Shown here one piece after another: positions 15,764-19,819 of a stretch of 19,819 nt of DNA. Within the stretch, counting starts at the first letter, position 1. The number at the start of each line of letters is the position of its first letter. The notes beneath the pieces were generated by a model. The model was not told the origin of the DNA, searched no databases, and worked only from the letters and a program-made list of their open reading frames with translations. Both the position numbers and the translations under genes were made by a program. The DNA is from Selenomonas sp. (lineage in GTDB: Bacteria > Bacillota_C > Negativicutes > Selenomonadales > Selenomonadaceae): NCBI RefSeq assembly GCF_024699275.1, contig NZ_JAILPX010000110.1, positions 1-19,819 on the forward strand. The letters run 5' to 3'.

Positions 15764-15793
15764 TTTACAAAAAGCAGGCTTATAAGGTATGAT
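15764..15793 (+). promoter_or_regulatory. Promoter of the acetyltransferase-GH84 unit
   Basis: TTTACA (15764-15769), an 18-base spacer and TATGAT (15788-15793). The predicted start falls within the hairpin at 15797-15827. Confidence 0.5.
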
Positions 15794-15796
15794 AGG

Positions 15797-15828
15797 AAAG
15801 CAGGGATGGCAGCAGCCGCCCTGCTTTT
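15797..15828 (+). terminator. Hairpin terminating ynbB / at the 5' end of the next transcript
   Basis: Arms 15797-15805 and 15819-15827 form a perfect 9-bp stem with a 13-base loop, ending in a TTTT run. It likely stops hflX-ynbB transcripts and overlaps the start of the following one. Confidence 0.65.
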
Positions 15829-15863
15829 ATGCAGATAAGACTTTTTAGAATAGAGGCTGGTTT

Positions 15864-17015
15864 ATGTTAATTGAATTTCGCGATAAACGGCGACTGCCCG
15901 CCGTGGATATATTTCGGGGGATGGTCATTGCCATTATGCTGATTGTCAATGCCCTGCCGGATTTTGACCAGGCAAATCCCTGGCTGGTACATGCTCCTTG
16001 GACGGGAATGACCATTGCCGATTTGGCCTTTCCGGGTTTTGTATTCATCATGGGGGTGGCTGGGGCCTTATGGTTTCCGAAGCACGAACGGGATGACTTT
16101 GGCGAAAAATTTGGCCTGATTCTGCGGCGATCGCTGCTGCTCATCCTGATTGGTTTTTTCATGGGGCAGTTCCCGCTGCTCCTGGACCATCTGTTCCATC
16201 CTTCCGCTGAGTCCCTGCTGGCGGATATTGCCCAGCATGGCCGGGTGATGGGGGTCCTGCAGCGGCTGGGGCTGGTGTATTTCTTTGGCATGCTGCTGAC
16301 CTGGTGGCTGCGCAGTGAAAAACTCGTCGGGATTATGGCCTTTATGCTGTTGGCCGTATCATCCCTTTGCTTTCATCTTTACGATACCACGAATTCTTTC
16401 AGTCCGGACAACAATATCAGCATGTTGATGGATGGCCTGTTCCCCGGAACAGCGCACTGTTATATGGGCAGGAATTTTGACCCGGAGGGCCTCTATGGCA
16501 CCATAGCGGCTACGGCCTCGTTCCTTTGGGGAATGCTGGCGGGGCGGTGTCTGACCATGAAGAATGCACCGGCCTTTGAGCGGGTGCTGTCCATGTTTAT
16601 TCTGGGGACGGTTTTGCTGCTGGCGGGCGGCGTCTGGAGCTATACGGATGTCATCAGCAAGCAGCTTTGGACGGCGCCCTATGTGCTGTTTACCAGTGGC
16701 GGTTTTATGTGGGCCTTGGGACTGCTGGAAATGAGCAATACCTTCTTCCCAGATTTTACCTATGGCTTTTTTACCCCCTTCCGCATTTGGGGGCTCAATC
16801 CCTTGTTCCTGTTCATTGTGCCGGATATGGTGCTGATGGTTCTTTGGCAGCTGCAGATTCGGGGCGCAGCTTTTTATCCCTGGCTTTGGGAAATGACCCT
16901 GAAGGGCGCTATGAATGTGCAGTTCAGCATCTTTCTCTTCGCCCTGCTTTGGGCTATGCTCTGGCTGCCAGTGGCCAATTTCCTCTACAAGCGGCGAATA
17001 ATTCTAAAACTCTGA
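15864..17015 (+). CDS. nagX: HGSNAT/NagX-type transmembrane acetyltransferase
   Basis: The 383-residue polytopic membrane protein has roughly ten hydrophobic segments and the COG4299 family marks. These are LPAVDIFRGMVI at the N-terminus, VHAPWTGMTIADLAFPGF then VFIMG, and HGRVMGVLQRLGLVYF. In human HGSNAT, acetyl-CoA on the cytosolic side donates acetyl across the membrane to terminal glucosamine through a conserved histidine. H43 in VHAPWTG is the matching residue by my alignment from memory. Bacterial NagX relatives are tied to N-acetylglucosamine use, and some have been proposed to be transporters. ATG 15864 was chosen as it begins the first cytosolic segment. Thirteen bases separate it from the GH84 gene, so the pair forms an operon. 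Confidence 0.88.
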   Translation: MLIEFRDKRRLPAVDIFRGMVIAIMLIVNALPDFDQANPWLVHAPWTGMTIADLAFPGFVFIMGVAGALWFPKHERDDFGEKFGLILRRSLLLILIGFFMGQFPLLLDHLFHPSAESLLADIAQHGRVMGVLQRLGLVYFFGMLLTWWLRSEKLVGIMAFMLLAVSSLCFHLYDTTNSFSPDNNISMLMDGLFPGTAHCYMGRNFDPEGLYGTIAATASFLWGMLAGRCLTMKNAPAFERVLSMFILGTVLLLAGGVWSYTDVISKQLWTAPYVLFTSGGFMWALGLLEMSNTFFPDFTYGFFTPFRIWGLNPLFLFIVPDMVLMVLWQLQIRGAAFYPWLWEMTLKGAMNVQFSIFLFALLWAMLWLPVANFLYKRRIILKL

Positions 17016-17028
17016 AGGCGGTGTTGAG

Positions 17029-18417
17029 ATGAAGATTTTTACGGGCAAATGGAAATATGTATTCGGTCTGGCGGCTATGCTGGTGGTAAGTCTATGGGGG
17101 AATATCCCGGCTTCCAGCGCTCCTGCCATTCCACTGCGGGGCATCGTGGAGGGCTTTTATGGTACGCCCTGGTCCCAGGAGGAACGCTTGGCCATGCTGC
17201 GGTTCTGTCATGACCATAAGCTCAATGCCTATATTTATGCGCCTAAGGATGATCCTTACCATCGGGCAAAATGGCGGGAACCCTACCCTGCGGATAAGCT
17301 GGCGAATTTGCAGGCCCTTATTGATGAAGCGAAAAAGCAGCAGGTGAAGTTCATCTTTGCCGTTTCCCCGGGGCTGGATCTCCAATTTTCCGGGCCCCAG
17401 GGGGAAGCGGACAAACTGGCTATGCAGAAAAAACTGACCGCCATGTACGAGATGGGCGTCAGGGACTTTGCCATCTTCTTCGATGATATCGAAAACAAGG
17501 ACGGCAGGGGGCAGGCCGAATTCTTGAACTGGCTTAACGAGAATTTCATTGCGCAGTATCCGGATATAAATCCGCTGATTACAGTGCCTACGGAATACTA
17601 TCGGCTGGACATGGAAGCCGAGGGAAAGGCCAAGGACTATACCCGGGCCTTTGCGACAACCTTGGACCGCAACATACTCGTGCTGTATACGGGGGAGAAA
17701 GTGGTGCCGGACGGATTGACGGATGAGGATTATGCGAAGGCGAATGAGCTCTACGGGCGGCAGCTGGGCATCTGGTGGAATTATCCCGTCAGCGATTATC
17801 TTGAGGCGAAACTGGCTTTGGGGCCCATCGAAAAGCTGCCGGTCAAGGCCGATATCCCGGCAATCTTCTTCAATCCCATGAAATACGCGGAGCTTTCCCG
17901 GATTTCCCTGGCTACGGGAGCAGAATACGCACAGAATCCTGCGCGATACGATGCTCGAAAGGCCTGGCAGAAGGCGTTAAAGGAGCAGTATGGCCCATTG
18001 GCTTCGGCCATGGAAGATTTTGCGGACCAAAATCAGCATATGGTGGTCAGCTGGGCAGTAATCGGCCCGGAAGATGGAGCCCGTATGCGTCAGGCGATGG
18101 ATGCCTACTGGCAGAATCCCGACGAACAGCAGCGGAAGAAGCTTCTGGCTGAGCTTACGAAGCTGAATCAGTCCCTTACGAAACTGCAAAAGGGACTGTC
18201 TGCGCAGGTCCTGGCGGAATGCCAGCCCCATCTGCAGCAGCTTCAGCGCGTGGTGCAGGCAGATATACTGGGGCTGGCCGTATTGGCCGGGGAAAACACC
18301 CCGGCAGAATTTGAGCAGGCCCTTGTAGCGGTAAAGGCCCATGACCAGGAAGTATTGGTTTCGGAAAAGACAGCCCGGGCGTTTTTGGATGAAGTAGAGC
18401 AGCATTTGCAGAAATAA
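17029..18417 (+). CDS. Exported GH84 beta-N-acetylglucosaminidase
   Basis: The 462-residue protein starts with a signal peptide: a KWK basic start, a hydrophobic AAMLVVSLWG core and a likely cleavage site near ASSA, residues 28-31. The GH84 (NAGidase/O-GlcNAcase-like) catalytic barrel follows from GIVEGFYGTPWS (38-49) through NAYIYAPKDDPYHR and FAVSPG to FFDDIE, where D152 and D153 are the paired catalytic aspartates. The C-terminal ~150 residues are helical, as in bacterial GH84 enzymes. These enzymes remove beta-linked GlcNAc by substrate-assisted catalysis through the 2-acetamido group. Bacterial substrates may be peptidoglycan fragments or host glycans. It follows the acetyltransferase by 13 bases and ends at a strong terminator. 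Confidence 0.93.
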   Translation: MKIFTGKWKYVFGLAAMLVVSLWGNIPASSAPAIPLRGIVEGFYGTPWSQEERLAMLRFCHDHKLNAYIYAPKDDPYHRAKWREPYPADKLANLQALIDEAKKQQVKFIFAVSPGLDLQFSGPQGEADKLAMQKKLTAMYEMGVRDFAIFFDDIENKDGRGQAEFLNWLNENFIAQYPDINPLITVPTEYYRLDMEAEGKAKDYTRAFATTLDRNILVLYTGEKVVPDGLTDEDYAKANELYGRQLGIWWNYPVSDYLEAKLALGPIEKLPVKADIPAIFFNPMKYAELSRISLATGAEYAQNPARYDARKAWQKALKEQYGPLASAMEDFADQNQHMVVSWAVIGPEDGARMRQAMDAYWQNPDEQQRKKLLAELTKLNQSLTKLQKGLSAQVLAECQPHLQQLQRVVQADILGLAVLAGENTPAEFEQALVAVKAHDQEVLVSEKTARAFLDEVEQHLQK

Positions 18418-18421
18418 ACGG

Positions 18422-18448
18422 ATAAGCGGCCTGAAGGCCGCTTATTTT
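18422..18448 (+). terminator. Strong terminator after the GH84 gene
   Basis: Arms 18422-18431 and 18436-18445 form a perfect 10-bp GC-rich stem with loop TGAA, followed by a T-run. Confidence 0.9.
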
Positions 18449-18499
18449 GATGGAGAAATTTCATATGCTGGCAGGAGAAAAAAATACAGATATCGACAA

Positions 18500-18537
18500 A
18501 TGTATACATGAACGATTGATAATATGACTCAATTATC
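18500..18537. promoter_or_regulatory. Palindromes upstream of the metal-lipoprotein promoter, Fur-box-like
   Basis: GATAAT (18518-18523) and ATTATC (18532-18537) form an inverted repeat separated by eight bases and abutting the -35 at 18538. These are the outer hexamers of the classical Fur box, but the spacing there is seven. A separate perfect 10-bp palindrome, ATGTATACAT, lies at 18500-18509. The location suits repression by a Fur/Zur/Mur-type regulator. Confidence 0.45.
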
Positions 18538-18566
18538 TTGACAATCAAGAAAAATCTTTGTACAAT
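18538..18566 (+). promoter_or_regulatory. Consensus promoter of the metal-binding lipoprotein gene
   Basis: TTGACA (18538-18543), a 17-base spacer and TACAAT (18561-18566), one base from the ideal sigma-A promoter. The transcript would start near 18573. Confidence 0.8.
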
Positions 18567-18617
18567 GGGCATTGTTCTCAATTAGGTTCCTTGATTAAAG
18601 GGAAGGAGTTGTTTTAC

Positions 18618-19511
18618 TTGAAAAAGTTCATGAGTATATTGCTGGCTGTCATGCTATGCGTGCTGGCTGTCGGTTGTGGCGGACAGACGGCAAACGACAA
18701 GAAGGAGTTCACCATTGTGACTTCTTTTTACCCCATGTACATTGATGTGCTGAATATCACCAAGGGAGTAGAAGGGGTTAAGGTGGTCAACATGACGAAA
18801 CCCCAGACGGGCTGTCTGCATGACTATCAGCTTACCACTGAGGATATGAAAACTCTGGAAAAGGCGGATGCCTTTGTGGTAAATGGTGCTGGCATGGAAA
18901 GTTTCCTGGAGAAGGCTGCCCAGCAGAATCCCAAGATGAAGACCATTGAGGCTTCAAATTATAAGGATATCCAGCTGCTGAAGGACGGAGATGAGGAAAA
19001 TCCCCATGTATGGCTGTCTGTGACCTACGCCATTGCCCAGGTCAAAGCCATTACCGCCGGTCTTTGTGAGGCGGATCCGGCACATAAGGATGCTTATCGG
19101 CAGAATGCACTGGATTATTGCATGAAGCTGGAAAAGCTTAAAGAGGAGATGCACAAAGAGCTGGATAACCTGCCCCATAAGGATATCGTTACGTTCCATG
19201 AAGCATTTCCCTATCTGGCCAAGGAGTTCAAGCTGAATATCGTCAGCGTAATTGAACGGGAACCGGGGACTGAGCCCACGCCTCAGGAATTGGAAGACAC
19301 CATCAAGCAGGTCAATGGACTGGATACCAAGGTGCTCTTTACGGAACCGCAGTATTCCCCTTCCTCTGCAGAGACCATTGCCCGGGAAACCGGTGCAAAA
19401 ATCTATCAACTGGACCCGGTGGTAACAGGGGAAGCGGATGAAGGCGCTATAGATGCCTATATCAATACCATGAAAAAGAATATGGAAGTGCTCAAGGAAG
19501 CTTTGCAGTAA
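18618..19511 (+). CDS. znuA: ZnuA/TroA-type metal ABC transporter substrate-binding lipoprotein
   Basis: The 297-residue protein begins with a lipoprotein signal (KKF basic start, LLAVMLCVLAV core, lipobox AVGC). The mature part has the cluster-9 binding-protein layout with candidate metal ligands in CLHDYQL, ENPHVWLS, TFHEAFPYL and FTEPQYS. That is three histidines plus an acidic residue, as in Zn(II)/Mn(II) binders. It has no histidine-rich loop of the kind seen in many ZnuA proteins. The start is TTG 18618, nine bases after AAGGAG (18603-18608); upstream in-frame codons lie before the promoter. No permease or ATPase genes follow in the window, and a strong terminator ends the unit. It may serve a transporter encoded elsewhere. 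Zinc versus manganese cannot be decided here. Confidence 0.9.
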   Translation: MKKFMSILLAVMLCVLAVGCGGQTANDKKEFTIVTSFYPMYIDVLNITKGVEGVKVVNMTKPQTGCLHDYQLTTEDMKTLEKADAFVVNGAGMESFLEKAAQQNPKMKTIEASNYKDIQLLKDGDEENPHVWLSVTYAIAQVKAITAGLCEADPAHKDAYRQNALDYCMKLEKLKEEMHKELDNLPHKDIVTFHEAFPYLAKEFKLNIVSVIEREPGTEPTPQELEDTIKQVNGLDTKVLFTEPQYSPSSAETIARETGAKIYQLDPVVTGEADEGAIDAYINTMKKNMEVLKEALQ

Positions 19512-19575
19512 CATTTTGCTGGAACTGGAAACTATTCCTTTACACGGATATATGGTGTGCTGACACAATATGCAG

Positions 19576-19622
19576 AGCCCCGCATAAGTTAGATTTCTTG
19601 TTCTGACTTATGCGGGGCTTTG
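19576..19622 (+). terminator. Terminator after the lipoprotein gene
   Basis: Arms 19576-19589 and 19606-19619 are a perfect 14-bp inverted repeat with a 16-base loop, followed by a short T-run. Nothing identifiable lies between here and the promoter near 19710. Confidence 0.88.
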
Positions 19623-19709
19623 TAAAATTAGCGATACAATTTTTGCAGATTACAGTTTGTCGAGGAGTCCGCAGCTTCGCTTAGTGTAAAATATTTCTCG
19701 GTCGATTGT

Positions 19710-19738
19710 TTGCAATAGAAAAGGAAACCCTGTATCAT
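19710..19738 (+). promoter_or_regulatory. Promoter of the last partial gene
   Basis: TTGCAA (19710-19715), a 17-base spacer and TATCAT (19733-19738). An imperfect inverted repeat (about 19723-19732 with 19763-19772) spans the leader and covers the putative ribosome-binding site. Confidence 0.45.
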
Positions 19739-19774
19739 GGTGTATGCACTAAAAACACAAGAAACAGGATTCCC

Positions 19775-19819
19775 ATGAACAATACTTTAACAGAAATAAT
19801 CAATATAGTAAAGACCGCC
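19775..19819 (+). CDS. Start of an unidentified gene (15 codons, partial)
   Basis: ATG 19775 follows AGGAT at a plausible distance and opens a frame to the window edge with product start MNNTLTEIINIVKTA. The upstream promoter and the hairpin over the ribosome-binding site would fit a transposase or another tightly controlled gene, but fifteen residues do not allow an assignment. Confidence 0.5.
   Translation, partial: MNNTLTEIINIVKTA

Overview
The window looks like chromosomal DNA from a Firmicute. The best guess is a Negativicutes/Selenomonas-type bacterium. This rests on the FMN-riboswitch ribDE-BA-H operon, a long-form HflX next to a YnbB-type PLP protein, an NdpA-type nucleoid protein, frequent TTG starts behind strong Shine-Dalgarno sites, and general protein resemblance. 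The genus is an inference, not something the sequence proves. Almost every intact gene is on the + strand.

1-2443 is the remains of a prophage or integrative element. It holds the tail of a phage accessory protein, a DUF4314 protein, a 60-residue orphan, the first ~150 residues of a large terminase, and a large serine recombinase that has lost its catalytic domain. The terminase and recombinase are joined at a sharp junction near 1244-1252, as expected if an internal deletion removed the head, tail and lysis genes. A terminator closes the remnant.

2445-9604 is core metabolism. A promoter leads into an unidentified, highly structured RNA region (about 2481-2650) ahead of prfC (release factor 3). 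Next come an FMN riboswitch with its terminator and the riboflavin operon ribD-ribE-ribBA-ribH. A YfcE-like metallophosphoesterase follows before the operon's only terminator. The redox chaperone hslO (Hsp33) comes next.

9605-10861 holds a compact transcription unit (candidate small RNA, about 9688-9798), a LuxR-type regulator whose promoter overlaps that unit's terminator, and a tRNA-Lys(CTT) with its own promoter and terminator.

10932-15749 contains an uncharacterised protein that appears internally duplicated and overlaps an ndpA-like gene, then hflX with an N-terminal JAMM-like metalloprotease motif, then ynbB (Met gamma-lyase family).

15764-18447 is a two-gene unit: an HGSNAT/NagX-type membrane acetyltransferase and an exported GH84 beta-N-acetylglucosaminidase. 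Together they suggest an acetylate-then-cleave route for envelope aminosugars. 18500-19622 holds a zinc/manganese-type lipoprotein gene behind a consensus promoter abutted by a Fur-box-like palindrome. The last ~110 bases hold a promoter and the first 15 codons of an unidentified gene.

The strongest leads are the HGSNAT/GH84 pair, the JAMM-like domain on HflX, the structured RNA before prfC, the GGA-rich candidate small RNA, and the phosphoesterase closing the riboflavin operon.
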